A stretch of DNA of 64,000 nt, from positions 1,791,001-1,855,000 of the forward strand of contig CM068585.1 of the NCBI GenBank assembly GCA_035048485.1, written 5' to 3'. The DNA comes from Pteria penguin (taxonomy: Eukaryota > Mollusca > Bivalvia > Pterioida > Pteriidae). Positions 1 through 11,736 of this stretch are shown here, piece after piece (position 1 is the stretch's first letter; each line of letters starts with the position of its first letter). The notes beneath the pieces were generated by a model, which ran no database searches, was not told the DNA's origin, and worked only from the letters and a program-made list of their open reading frames with translations. The translations under genes were made by a program, and so were the position numbers.

Positions 1-341
1 CAACATAAAGTAAAATGTTTACAAAATGGTCACTACTGAGAAAAAGCAAAAAGAGTAGACTAACTGCCAAAACAAAAGTCTCTCACACAACGAGTCTTGT
101 TTAATAGAAAAAGATCACAAACAATTCACTTAAAAGTACATACCTAAAGCTGATGATTTCCTAATACAAATCTCTCTATTTGGGTGAAATTCATGGAAGA
201 ATATAATTTGTTTGCCACTTCAGAATTATTTCACCTGTATAGTGGCATCAAGTTTTAAAGATGGAGGTTAAGATCAAACCAGATATAATAATGGCCAGTG
301 TTAAGTGAATCCACCAGCCTTCCGATTTACCTTTAACAGGT

Positions 342-631
342 GCACTTGACTTATTGAGTCACAAGCCAAGCACTTAACTCATTGAGTCACAAGCCAAGCA
401 CTTAACTCAATTAGTCACAAGCCAAGCACTTAACTCCTTGGGTCACAAGCCAAGCACTTAACTCATTGGGTCACAAGCCAAGCACTAAACTCATTGAGTC
501 ACAAGCCAAGCACTTAACTCAATGAGTCACAAGCCAAGCACTTAACTCATTGGGTCACAAGCCAAGCACCTTACTCACTGAGTCACTGACTAGACTCTTA
601 CTAGAACCTTTTAGTCATAAGCCAAGCACTG
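342..631. repeat. 28-bp tandem repeat, about 9 copies
   Basis: The unit is close to CACTTAACTCATTGAGTCAC followed by AAGCCAAG. Copies differ by a few bases and the last ones decay into single-copy sequence. About five copies keep TGAGTCA, the AP-1 consensus, and the rest read TGGGTCA or TTAGTCA. Confidence 0.9.
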
Positions 632-864
632 ACTGATCTAGACTGAATCTGTTTGAGCCAAGATCTCTTTTAGAATACTAAATACTTAATTGTAAGTGTA
701 TCCAGCGGAAAGGGGTGTCATTCTAGTCTTAATGTTGACATTTGTTAATAAATTAAACAAAATAGTTTGTCAATTTTTCTGTCACCTTCTAACCTATTCA
801 GAGATCCTCTCCTTTAGAAGTTCTTGCAGAAAAAAAAGCTTTCCAGGAAAAGTCAAATAAATCT

Positions 865-921
865 TCAAGGTGTGTTTCCCATTTTAAAAGTTGTAGGTTC
901 AGGGTCTTCATCGATCATTGT
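865..921 (-). other. Weak candidate terminal exon (18 codons plus stop)
   Basis: On the minus strand an AG follows a T-rich tract (TATTTTTAG) and opens a short frame containing MIDEDPEPTTFKMGNTP and then TGA. The acidic, proline-containing peptide looks protein-like and the acceptor is good. It does not resemble the known C-terminus of the LRBA/NBEA family, which ends in WD40 sequence. It may be chance or belong to another transcript. Confidence 0.15.
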
Positions 922-1227
922 CTAAAAATAATAAAAACATAAATCATGAGCATTTTCATTTTAAGAGCAAATGATTTGAACCAAATCACAGATAACATTT
1001 GTGTAAACATGAGATGAAGCCTGCTATAGCTGTGCTCATTCCGGATTCCTTTCTTCTGGCTGCTGTGATATTTACCGCCCAGCTCTAAGCAGTCCCCGAG
1101 AAAATAATCTAAATGTCAGTGATAAATGAGATGCATACATCCATAAATTAACACCTAATTATTTAGCTTTGAGGAATATTAACAATTTGTAGGTTGTATA
1201 CCATATTTTCAGAATAATTAAAAGCAA

Positions 1228-1612
1228 TGTTGCTCATTTCCGCCTAATTGCTAGCAGGTACGGTAAACGATTTAAAAGACTATATGCCTAATTTTCACTT
1301 TTGTTTGTTAATTTCCGCCTATTTGGTAGTAGATATAGCAAGTGATTAAAGTGACTATATACCTTTATATGCCACTTTTGTTTGTTAATTTCTGCCTATT
1401 TAGTAGTAGATATAGCAAGTGATTCAAGTGGTTATATGCCTACTTCTCACTTTTGTTTGTTAATTTCTGCCTATTTGGTAGTAGATATAGCAAGTGATTC
1501 AAGTGACTATATGCCTAATTCTCACTTTTGTTTGTTAATTTCTGCCTATTTGATAGTAGATATGGCTAGTGATTCAAGTGACTATATGACTAATTCTCAC
1601 TTTAGATTGTTC
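1228..1612. repeat. 75-bp tandem repeat, about 5 copies
   Basis: The unit begins near TTTCTGCCTATTTGGTAGTA and ends in a CACTTTTGTTTGTTAA-like stretch. The last three copies are exactly 75 bp apart, so a 117-codon frame (1382-1735) stays open and repeats LISAYLVVDIASDSS. The open frame is a by-product of a period divisible by three. I do not call it a gene. Confidence 0.85.
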
Positions 1613-2178
1613 ATCCATTCCACATTACTTGTAATGGATGGTGAGCACAGGAACACAGCAATTGACATCAGAGTACATCCCCTATCCGCACCGAGAAGTA
1701 AAATTTTGAGCATACCAAGAACTTTTGTTCAATAACTAACTATTGCAAATTCCTAGTCAACTTCCCCCTATTCACAATGTCAATATCACCATCAAAATAT
1801 ATAGCATATTAAAACAAACTGATTAAAAGCCAGATACACTACAAAGTAATATGAAATACAATTTGACCAGCAAGCTTGAGAACTTCTAAAATCTAGAAAC
1901 ACAATTCTAATTTGGTCATCTTTTCCACATGGACATATTTGTTTCATTATTTATGCTACAATCATTCAATTTATACACATATAGAAAATATGTAATTGTA
2001 TGAAAATATGTCATTTACATAAAACTCAGTATTTTACACTGGGTACATGATAAGGAAATAGAGTCATCAACACTACTCTCATCAAAAATAGCGTGAAGGA
2101 CACAAAGTGTTCGGGCAGATTATTCAAGTACTGATAAAATATGGGATCAGTCAATCTTTGGTGTGAGAAAATTATATA

Positions 2179-2989
2179 CAGTGAAACCTGTCTAAACCGA
2201 TACCTGTCTAATCCGGCATCCCGTCCATTCCGATAAATTTTTCAGGTCCCATAGAATTTTCTGTTTTCCTATTTTAGATACCCTGTCTAATCCGAACACT
2301 GCCTATTCTGAATACCAATATAAATTTTTGGTCCCAATGGCACTATCTATGTATATTTTACACTACCTAAACTGATACGTTAAAACATCTACCAGAATCT
2401 ACCAATGTTTGAACAAATTATAATTAAGTACACCAAGCTGATCAATAAAGCCGCAGATAACTGGATCCAATTCCTGCATAAAGAATCGATAATTTAATCC
2501 CCCTTGGCTTATAATGGACAGTGACTTGTCAGTTTGTGATTTAAATTGTATGAAAAGTTATCACCAGATACGTTAAAGGATATCAAGGTGAAGTTTATAG
2601 TAACATTAAGTCCATTCATAAATGTTGAATGAATTGTAAGTGATGTCGCCAATACATAGCTTTCTTCAGCCTTGTTAAATATGATATGATGCATGTTTGT
2701 CTTTTTTTTTTCATTTGGAATAAATCCTCTTGCGCTTCCCATTATTTTTGTATAGAATTTGTACATAAAATAAGGGTGTGAAACGTTCATGGTAAAACAA
2801 GAGGTAATATAATTCGCTCAATTGTATGATGAAGGCTTCCATAAGCATATCAAACACCATGACCTCATTAAAATATTGGCAAATAAGATACTGAAGCCTG
2901 AACTTTGTCCAACCTGTGTAGTCTGATAACCTTCTAAACCGATATTTTTTCTGGATTCAAGTCAGTATCGGTTTAGACAGGTTTCACTG
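2179..2989. mobile_element. Tigger/pogo-like non-autonomous DNA transposon with 25-bp TIRs
   Basis: The left end CAGTGAAACCTGTCTAAACC followed by GATAC is matched perfectly, for 25 bp, by the inverted right end finishing in GGTTTCACTG. The left flank ends in TA, the usual Tc1/mariner/pogo target. The right flank reads CA, perhaps a decayed TA. The interior repeats TGTCTAATCCG-like words and has no transposase frame. Confidence 0.8.
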
Positions 2990-3237
2990 CATGATATATA
3001 TATACTATATATATGATATACAATGATGAATGTTTTTACAATGACTCTTTACTGATGGATAATAAGAGACATATAAGGAAAGTCAAGAGAAAGGATTAAG
3101 ACAACAAAAGAGGTATCAACAATGCGCTCAGTTAGTTTGATTGTTGAACTCCATGTTCTATAACTTTCCCATTATAAACTGGCCAAGCTCCTTTGAAAGT
3201 TTAAAACAGAAAGGTTGATTGATGTATCGGTTATTTC

Positions 3238-3291
3238 TGGACCTTTCCGTCACGAGTCAAACATCTCATCCACTGAGCCACACCGGCTTCC
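3238..3291 (-). mobile_element. SINE head fragment (tRNA-like 5' part only)
   Basis: On the minus strand the sequence GGAAGCCGGTGTGGCTCAGT leads into GGATGAGATGTTTGACTCGTGA. It resembles the A-box half of the full-length SINEs at 55454, 58681 and 8573. No body or tail follows, so it is a truncated copy. Confidence 0.55.
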
Positions 3292-4014
3292 AAAACAGAA
3301 AGAACCTGACTACAAACAGTACAGGAATATCTTCATGTGGCATCTGATGCAGGACCTTATCTAAAAATCTGAGCTGAAGGAAAAGGACATCATTAACCCA
3401 TCTGATGGAGAAAGGCCATCACTGACCCAATGACGTCACTGACTGAAGGCTCTTGAACCCATAACCTTTCAGTCCATACTGGAACACACTGCCGACAAAG
3501 TTTAGACAACTCCCGGCAAGATGTAAGTCACCTATTTCAAATTAAGATCACATGATCCATAGATCACTTTTCATTCTGACATGGAGAATTAATATATCAT
3601 AAATCTGGACAATTTACACCATTGTGGTTGAATTCTAATCACTTTTACACATATCTGTCTACATTTGTCTGATAAAAATTTACATACTATGATTTATCTA
3701 TCATGATTCCACTAAATCTGCATAATTTCAAATACCATCATGTACTTAATGTTTCTTTCGCATCAAAGTGTAATTATATACTGCTTTCAAAGAATCAATC
3801 TTTGATCGATTTATGATCTTAACGCTGAATTTTTGCTCAATTCGATATCCTTCAGTATTCAAACATTAGCATTAATAAGAAATAAAATAATAACACAACA
3901 AGCTTCTTTATAGCAAAAGAGGTAATTTACTTCATGAAAATTGTTTTTGCAATTCTTTTTAATGTTAATTATATTATTACCATATCTTAGTTTTGAGTGT
4001 TTTATTATTCAGTA

Positions 4015-4112
4015 TAGAACAATCAGTTTTATTACGTCTATTTATAACTATATGATAAAGTACTAGAACAATCAGTTTTATTATGTCTATTTATAACTAT
4101 ATGATAAAGTAC
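4015..4112. repeat. 49-bp direct duplication (2 copies)
   Basis: TAGAACAATCAGTTTTATTA and what follows occurs at 4015 and again at 4064 with a single visible difference. Apart from this duplication and a GTT/GTTGCT microsatellite at about 4490-4511, I see nothing structured in 2990-6160. Confidence 0.85.
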
Positions 4113-6162
4113 CTGCGTACTTCAAGTCTCTTACTTAGATAGATCTATACATTACTAGAGTGAATTCCCTCATGGAATATGTTAGCCATCCAAGGAACAC
4201 ATTGGCCCACTAGGAAGAAACTCAGTCCAATAGATCAATGGTTGGACACAGAAACAATGGACAAAGTGACCTTGAAGAATGGCTATCCTTTGTACGCTAT
4301 CAATAAAACAAAATCTAACAGCCTACTCATTTATTTTCAATAACATATTTCTATAGCATCAACAAATGACATTTATATCACTATAGGCATCAAATCCTGT
4401 TAGATAAAAAACTGCAAATATTTCTTACTTTACAGGGAGATGAAAAACCATACCTAAAACTTGTCCCATTCAGTAGCTACTAACATAGGTTGTTGTTGTT
4501 GTTGCTGTTGAGATTTATCATCAAATACTGTAAAACACAATGAGATACTTGTGAATTGTGGAGAATTTCTTGATAGAAAGTTGTTACCCAGCTTGATCGA
4601 TGCAATTTTATTTTCTTCATTGTTAAACCACACCAGAATTATTTCCCTACATAGGATGGCAACTTGTGTATAATGGTAGTGAGAAAAAACACCACACAAG
4701 AGTTATCTCTCTTACATGACTTGTGTATAATACAGGATAAAAACATTTTCCAGATTTTTCTGTAAGTCGCTTTCAATTGTGTTCTAAAACAACAAAAAAC
4801 TTTAAGAGAAATTTTATGCATGTGTCAACATAACCTATTTTTGAAAAGTTCATTTCTTTGTTTCGATTTCATCTGCTTTTAGATATTTCATATCATTTTG
4901 TAAACTTATGTTACATGTGAATTGTTGTAAGAATTAATGCAATAAAAAATATTAAAATTTCCATAATTTCTTTTTACAAAACAATAAATCTAGTATCATG
5001 GTATCCACGAAAAATATATATATTTGGAAATACATTTCACCAGCATTAATTATAAAATAATGATAGATTAACAGATTCATCATCTTCATTCTGAATTAAA
5101 TATAGTACGTGAATAATTGTAATTCCTAGTTAAAATTCACCAGTCCGATGCCTAAGTAATGACAAGTTTGTCATGAACCAACACTTATCAGGATATGTTC
5201 AAGCATCAAGCAGTACACACATACCATCTATGTCCAATGAGAGATATGAAAAAGCTGTTTTAAGATCATTTACATATTTTAAAAAAGAGAGACAGTGGGA
5301 GGGCTTTTTATGCCACATTGTAAAGAATTTCATTATTTCAATAATTTTTTCCTTACTTTTAATTTTTCAAAATTAGAGCACCATGTGTCAGCATTTCACC
5401 TCAAATAAAAGTACTATAACCTTAAAATGCACTTTATTATTCCCTCTGCAGTGTGGAGCTCATAATAAAGTTCCCCTAAGAAGGTTTGACTTCTGTGTTA
5501 TTATACTCTTTTCCTGATGTTCCTATTGTGGCAGTGGCACTTTCTATACAATACTTGTCAACATTCATGTATATACAGTGCTGAATTATATCTGTTTCGT
5601 CTGTAAGGGCATTCACAGCGGGTGTGGCTTGCCAAACAAGAGAATTCTCTTGGGCAGCTGGTCTCACCTCTGAATTTCAAGGGTCCGTGAATGTCCACTG
5701 TGGTACATTGATGTTAGTGCCATTGTCATGTGACACCAGTTACTTTCTTATTTTACTTTACTGAACTATATCAATAAACCATGATCCCAAGGATTTTCCT
5801 ACACTGTTTACTGAACCCATTTCCAATCAAAAACAGACCAAGATTTTCCCCAAAAACATGAGCAAAATTTCGAATTTGGAACTTTCAACAAAATCTCAAG
5901 AACAGCACAGAAAGAACAGAGTTACACATCTTATAATAAAATGATTAGTAAACCCATACTATGTAATTTGGAATTCATTTGGTTTTGGCAATGGGCATCT
6001 TATTCAACAATACAAAAATTTCTAATCTGACTATGTCATATATGTTCCCCTAATGTTTAAAACCTGGATCTAACTAGTAAAACAGGTATGAAAATTCCTG
6101 CTAAAACCTAAAAAAAAAAGAACTCCATTATATGTATGTTATGTGCACCCACAGATCAGTTA

Positions 6163-6488
6163 TGTATCCCACCCTTTACACAGAACAAGTGGACCACTAT
6201 GTATCCCACCCTATGCACAGGACATGTGGACCACTATGTATCCCACCCTTTACACAGGACATGTGGACCACTATGTATCCCTACCTTTACACAGGACATG
6301 TGGACCACTATGTATCCATACCTTTACACAGGACATGTGGACCCCTATATATCCCTACCTTTATAAAGGACATGTGGGCCACTATGTATCCCTACCTTTA
6401 CACAGGACATGTGGGCCACTATTCATTCAGACCTTTACACATGACCACTATGTATCCCACCCTTTACACAGGAAATGTGGACCACACT
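6163..6488. repeat. 37-bp tandem repeat, about 9 copies
   Basis: The unit is close to CCACTATGTATCCCACCCTT then TACACAGGACATGTGGA. All three plus frames stay open because the unit lacks stops and its length is not a multiple of three, so the same peptide words recur in each frame. This is not coding evidence. The array abuts the next array at 6489. Confidence 0.9.
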
Positions 6489-8060
6489 ATAAGCCAGCAC
6501 TCAAGCTGATAAGTCAGAGAATCAACAGCACAAGCCAGTACTCATACTGACAAGTCATAGGATCAACAGTACACTAGTACTCATACTGACATGTCATAGG
6601 ATCAATGCTACAAGCCAGTACTCATGCTGACAAGTCAAAGATAAACAGTAAAAATCAGTACTCATGCTAATAAGTCAGAGGATCAACAGTACAAATCAGT
6701 ACTCATACTGACAAGTCATAGGATCAACACTACACTAGTACTCATACTGACAAGTCATAGGATCAACAGTACACTAGTACTCATACTGACAGAGAATTAA
6801 CAATACAAAAGTGTACTAGTACTTGTGCTGAAAAGTCAGATGATCAACAATACAAGTCAGTACTGATGCTGACAAGTCAGAGGATTACTACAAGTTGAAA
6901 CTCATGCTGACAAGTCATAGGATCAACAGTACAAGTCAGTACTGGCTGACAAATCTGAGGATAAACAGTTCGAGTCAGTACTCATACAGAAAAGTCAAAG
7001 GATAAACAGTACAAGCCAGTCCTCATACAGAAAAGTCCGAGGATAAACAGCAAAAGTCAGTACTGATGTTGACAATTCAGAGGATCAACAGTACAAGCCA
7101 GTACTCATGCTGCCAAGTCAGAGAATCAAAAGTACGTCAGTACTCATGCTGACCAGTCAGAAGATCAAAAATACAAGCCAATGCTCATGCTGACAAGTCA
7201 GAGGACCAACAGTACAAGACAATAATCATGCTGACAAGTCAGAAGATCAACAGTACAAGCCAGTACTCATACTGACAAGTCAGAGGATTAACACTACAAG
7301 CATGTTACAAGCCAGTACTCATGTTGACAAGTCAGAGGATCAACAGCACAAGTCAGTACTGATGTTGACAAGTCAGAGGATCAACAGTACAAGTCAGTAC
7401 TCATGCTGACAAGTCAGAGAATCAACAGTACATGTCAGTACTCATGCTGACAAGTCAGAAGATCAACAGTACAAGCCAGTACTCATGCTGACAAGTCAGA
7501 CGATCAACAGTACAAGACAGTACTCATGCTGACAAGCCAGAAGATCAACAGTGCAAGCTAGTACTCATGCTGACAAGTCTGAGAATTAACAATACAAGAG
7601 TGTACTCATGCTGTCAAGTCAGGGGATCATCTGTACTCATACAGATGTCAGTACTCATACTTAAAAGTCAGAGGAGCAACAATACAAAACAGTACTCATG
7701 CTGACAAGTCAGAAGATCAACAGTATAAACTAGTACTCATGCTGACAAGTCAGAGGTACAAGTCAATACTGGCTGACAAGTCAGAGGATAAACAGTATGA
7801 GTCAGTACTCACACTGATAAGCCAGAGGATCAACAGTACAAGACAGTCCTCATACTGACAAGTTATAGGATCAACAGTACAAACTAGTACTCATGCTGAC
7901 AAGTCTGAGAATAAAAAGTACAAGCCAGTACTCATACTGACAAGTCAGGGGATCAACAGTACAAGTCAGTACTTATACTGACAAGTCACAGGTTCAACAG
8001 TACAAACTAGTACTCATACTGACAAGTCAGAGGATCAACAGAACAAGCCAGTACTCATAC

Positions 8061-8506
8061 CAGGGTTCATACAGCTTGTGACAAATGAAATTCAAGCACT
8101 TTTCAAGCACTTTTAGCAATTTTTCAAGCACTTTTAAAGCACTTTTTGTGCAATGAGATGACCTTGAACATGGTCACCGGAGGCATGCGCATTGCCCCAA
8201 TGCAGAGTCATTGTGACGTTTGATTGATAGTACTAACACGGGATATAATCAAAGCATCTCGATCACTATGACATTTATGGTATGATTATTAAGCGATACA
8301 AACCGATTCCACTTGCAACATTACGTTGTACTATTTTACAGGAGTTCCACATTTTAAATAAATTCAAGCACTGTTTAAAAAAATCAAGCACATTTTAATA
8401 GAAATTCAAGCACTTTTCAAGAACTTCTTTTATTCTTTGTAAATTCAATCACTTTTCAAGAACTATGGGAAAATTCAAGCACTTTTATTAGTCTGTGCGA
8501 ACCCTG
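8061..8506. mobile_element. MITE with CAGGGTT termini, 5-bp target duplication
   Basis: Terminal inverted repeats are CAGGGTTCATACAG on the left and CTGTGCGAACCCTG on the right, with two mismatches over 14 bp. CATAC flanks both sides (8056-8060 and 8507-8511). The 41-bp satellite's GTACTCATACTGACAAG is split exactly there, which confirms the borders. The interior is rich in TTCAAGCACTTTT words and has no coding frame. Confidence 0.85.
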
Positions 8507-8572
8507 CATACTGGCAAATTAGAGGATTAACAGGAGAAGTCAGTACTCATGCTGACAATTCAGGGGATCAAC

Positions 8573-8844
8573 TGACTGATTGATTGATTATTGGTTTACG
8601 ATTATTTCACGTATATGATGACAGCATCTACCTGATGCATTGCATACAAATTTAGACCTTTGTAACGGACCCACCCGAAGCAGTGAGGGATCTTTTACGT
8701 GCCACGCCTACCGTGACACAGGGCCTCAGTTTTTACTGTCTCATTCCACAGACAGAACACCAGTGTGCCCAGGGCGGGAGTCAAACCCGGGACCTCTCGA
8801 TTACAAGCCAAGCACCTTATCCACTAGGCCACACCAGCTTCAGA
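8573..8844 (-). mobile_element. tRNA-derived SINE inserted in the 41-bp satellite
   Basis: On the minus strand it starts with a tRNA-like head: A-box-like TGGCCTAGTGG and B-box-like GGTTTGACTCC. A body follows with GATCCCTCACTGCTTCGGGT and ATATACGTGAAATAATCG, then an AATCAATCAATC tail. GGATCAAC lies on both flanks (8565-8572, 8845-8852), although the satellite unit itself contains that word. It matches the copies at 55454 and 58681. Confidence 0.85.
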
Positions 8845-9370
8845 GGATCAACAGTACAAGCCAGTACTCATACTGACAAGTCAGAGGATAAATGCTACAA
8901 ACATGTTACAAGCCAGTACTCATACTGACAAGTCAGAGGATCAATGCTACAAGCCAGTACTCATACTGACAAGTCAGAGAACCAACAGTGCAAGACAGTA
9001 CTCATACTGACAAGTCGGAGGACCAACACTACAAGCATGTTACAAGCCAGTACTCATACTGACAAGTCTGTGGATCAACAGTACAAGACAGTACTCATAC
9101 TGACAAGTCGGAGGACCAACACTACAAGCATGTTACAAGCCAGTACTCATACTGACAAGTCTGTGGATCAACAGGACAAGCCAGTACTCATACTGACAAG
9201 TCAGAAGATCAATGCTACAAGCCAGCACTCATACTGACAAGTCAGAGGATAAATGCTACAAGCCAGTACTCATACTGACAAGTAAGAGGATCAATGCTAC
9301 AAGCCAGCACTCATACTGACAAGTAAGAAAATAAATGCTACAAGCCAGTACTCATACTGACAAGTCAGAA

Positions 9371-11736
9371 AATGCATTAGAAAACTTTCCAAAATGCAAA
9401 GCTGATGGCCGTATTCGTTAATGTATACACGTACAATTTTCTCACAATAAGTTTAACATCATTGTAAATCATCCTTGTTCAGTTTCAGCAAAATCACTCA
9501 CTGAGGAAGGAAAGTCACATAAAAAAAAATTACATGCTCATTTTTGGACTTCAAATTGAAATACCATACTAGTATAATTACATCATATGCTGAACAAAAT
9601 CCCATTAATTGCCTTGGGAGACACCATAAAGGCATAACATCAATATGAATGATTCAAACTATTAGGTCTTCAAAATTAAGGCCTTGCAGGAAAAAGAAAA
9701 CCATCAAAAACTCATCTCATTATTATTCTATCCATTGAAAGTCCATTGCATTTTGAAATATGACCACATTTTAAAATTTCAAATTAATGTTATGTAATTA
9801 ACAGATTCAAATCTATCACTGTCAAAACAACAAAGATCTTGATAAGAAATTTTGTTATAGTTTGCACTCCAACATTTTGTTATAGTTTGCACTCCGACAT
9901 TTTGCTATAGTTTGCACTCCTACATTTTGAGGATTTGAAATGCTAGGTCACTGATTTGTGTGACTTAATTTGCAAAAATGTAAAGATGAATGCATTATAT
10001 ATGAAACTAGATCATAGCATTCAAATGAAAATGTGTCACCTGTCAAGATAATTGATAGAAACAGAAGTATAATGAACGTACAGACAGATAGACGGCAAAC
10101 ATAGGAATCCCAGGTGACACACTAAACTCAAACTGCCAACAGCTATTACTATAATGACCAAAACCTCAAGAAATGTAAACTATGATTTCACTTCTCCAAT
10201 TTTTATCTTCATGTTTCTGACTGTATCAATTTGTTTATTATCATGAATATATTACTTTCATTAACCATAGCACAGAACTGTGAAACACTTTTTTTTCACG
10301 AAAATTTTATTTTGGTTCAAAGTCCTGAGGAAGACTTCAAGCCAAATAAAGTCCCTAAAATTCATGATTTATTACAGAAATGTTACATGTGTACAGAACT
10401 CCGTGTGACTTATGTTACGATCTGTCTACAACGGTAAATTCTTTATTCTTACTTTATTCTTCAAACTTCAACAAAGTCCGCATCTTAAAGAGTTTAGGAT
10501 TTGTAATCCAGTGTCATTATTGTTCGCTTTCACTTCCTGAAATACTTTTGTATGCAACCGTTTTGTATTTATGTAAATAAAGTTTTATAAGTGAACACAA
10601 GTACAGAGATTTGACATGTTATAACAAATTGTACACATCATAGTAAGAAAGACTACTCCTAAATGTGTAAAAACTGACAAGTTTCCTCATCACATGCTTT
10701 TTAGTTTAAAATTCATTTAACTATAAACAGGATTTTAATTTATATCCTTATGAACATTATCTATATTAAAATATTATGACCAAAGCAAGATTTCTAAACT
10801 GAACACCCAGATGGTTAATCACAAATGTCCTTACACAATATTAACATTTCTCATAAATACCATCAAAGCCCACATTTCAACTCTGCATCAACAGCAACGT
10901 CCACTTTTTCAAATGACATAATCATCGTGGATAAAATCTGACAATATGATTTTCATCCTACATAAAACACCTCAGTGTTAAGCTACTTCTGTCTACATCA
11001 TTTCAGCCAGAGTAATACAATAGCTTGGGTGCTCGGCTGATGACCAAGAGGTCCAGGGTGCGAGTCCTATTAGTAGGGCTGGGTACTGGAGTAAATAAAA
11101 CATATTGCAATAAATTGTAATATTCAAAAATATATTGCAATTTATCACATTATCAATTAATTTCATAATTTCATTGTCTTTCACCAGAAAACAGGACATT
11201 GGAATGTATAGCTAACACTTAACTTTCATAGAATGTGTGGAATAAGTGTAACAAGAGTAAAATCTGGAGTTAGTAAGCTGATTGAACTTTTAATTCTCTG
11301 TTGTCACAATGGTGTGCTCCATGTACTATAAAACTGATGTTACAGAGAGATAACTCATACATCATAAGATAATGAAATACTGAACTCAAACCGAATCCGG
11401 TGTCATAAACTGAAAGTACTTAAGTCATAGTTTCATATTCTTCAGTTAAACAATGAATTAATAACTGAGATTTGGATTTTATTGAGTTTTATCCCATCGA
11501 TAAATAGAATTAAACCATTCTGCATGACAATCTACTTGAATTTTTGATAATGGAATACTTTAAAAAAAAAAATAATTGACTTAAGTATTACCTCAGTTGA
11601 TGGCGCCAGACCCTGATCTTTCAAAAAATGTATTGCGATAGGTATTGAAAACGAAAGTATTGTAGTGCACCAATATGGTAGTAAAACTGCACAGCCATAC
11701 ACTGATACAGGTAGAAGTACGTCCTATGACACAGTA
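9371..11736. other. Stretch without recognised genes
   Basis: This is AT-rich, intron-like sequence. The only structure I see is a 25-bp unit (TTTGTTATAGTTTGCACTCC...) repeated three times at 9851-9928, and a tRNA-like scrap at about 11013-11073 containing GGTGCGAGTCC, possibly an old SINE head. Open frames of 60-70 codons here look like chance. Confidence 0.6.

Larger units (their letters stand above)
6489..9370. repeat. 41-bp satellite array, about 50 copies, split by a MITE and a SINE
   Basis: The unit is close to GGATCAACAGTACAAGCCAG then TACTCATACTGACAAGTCAGA. The period of 41 is clear, for example between 7381 and 7422. Copies vary by substitutions and small deletions. The array is interrupted at 8061-8506 by an inverted-repeat element and at about 8573-8844 by a SINE, then resumes, so both insertions postdate it. 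Confidence 0.92.

Noticed and set aside
1020..1110. GC-richer minus segment reading LELGGKYHSSQKKGIRNEHS
   Set aside because: No good donor, no family match and no phase link to exon 37.
3455..3530. Plus-strand exon-like segment between CCTTTCAG and GTAAGTCACC
   Set aside because: Only about 70 nt, peptide unrecognised, no partner exon on the plus strand.
5476..5667. 63-codon minus frame starting MRPAAQENSLVW
   Set aside because: Protein-like start but no suitable splice border, no recognised family and no neighbouring exon in phase.
6132..6550. Three overlapping frames repeating HRTCGPLCIP-like words
   Set aside because: Same peptide in all three frames of a 37-bp array, which is diagnostic of a stop-free repeat and not of coding.
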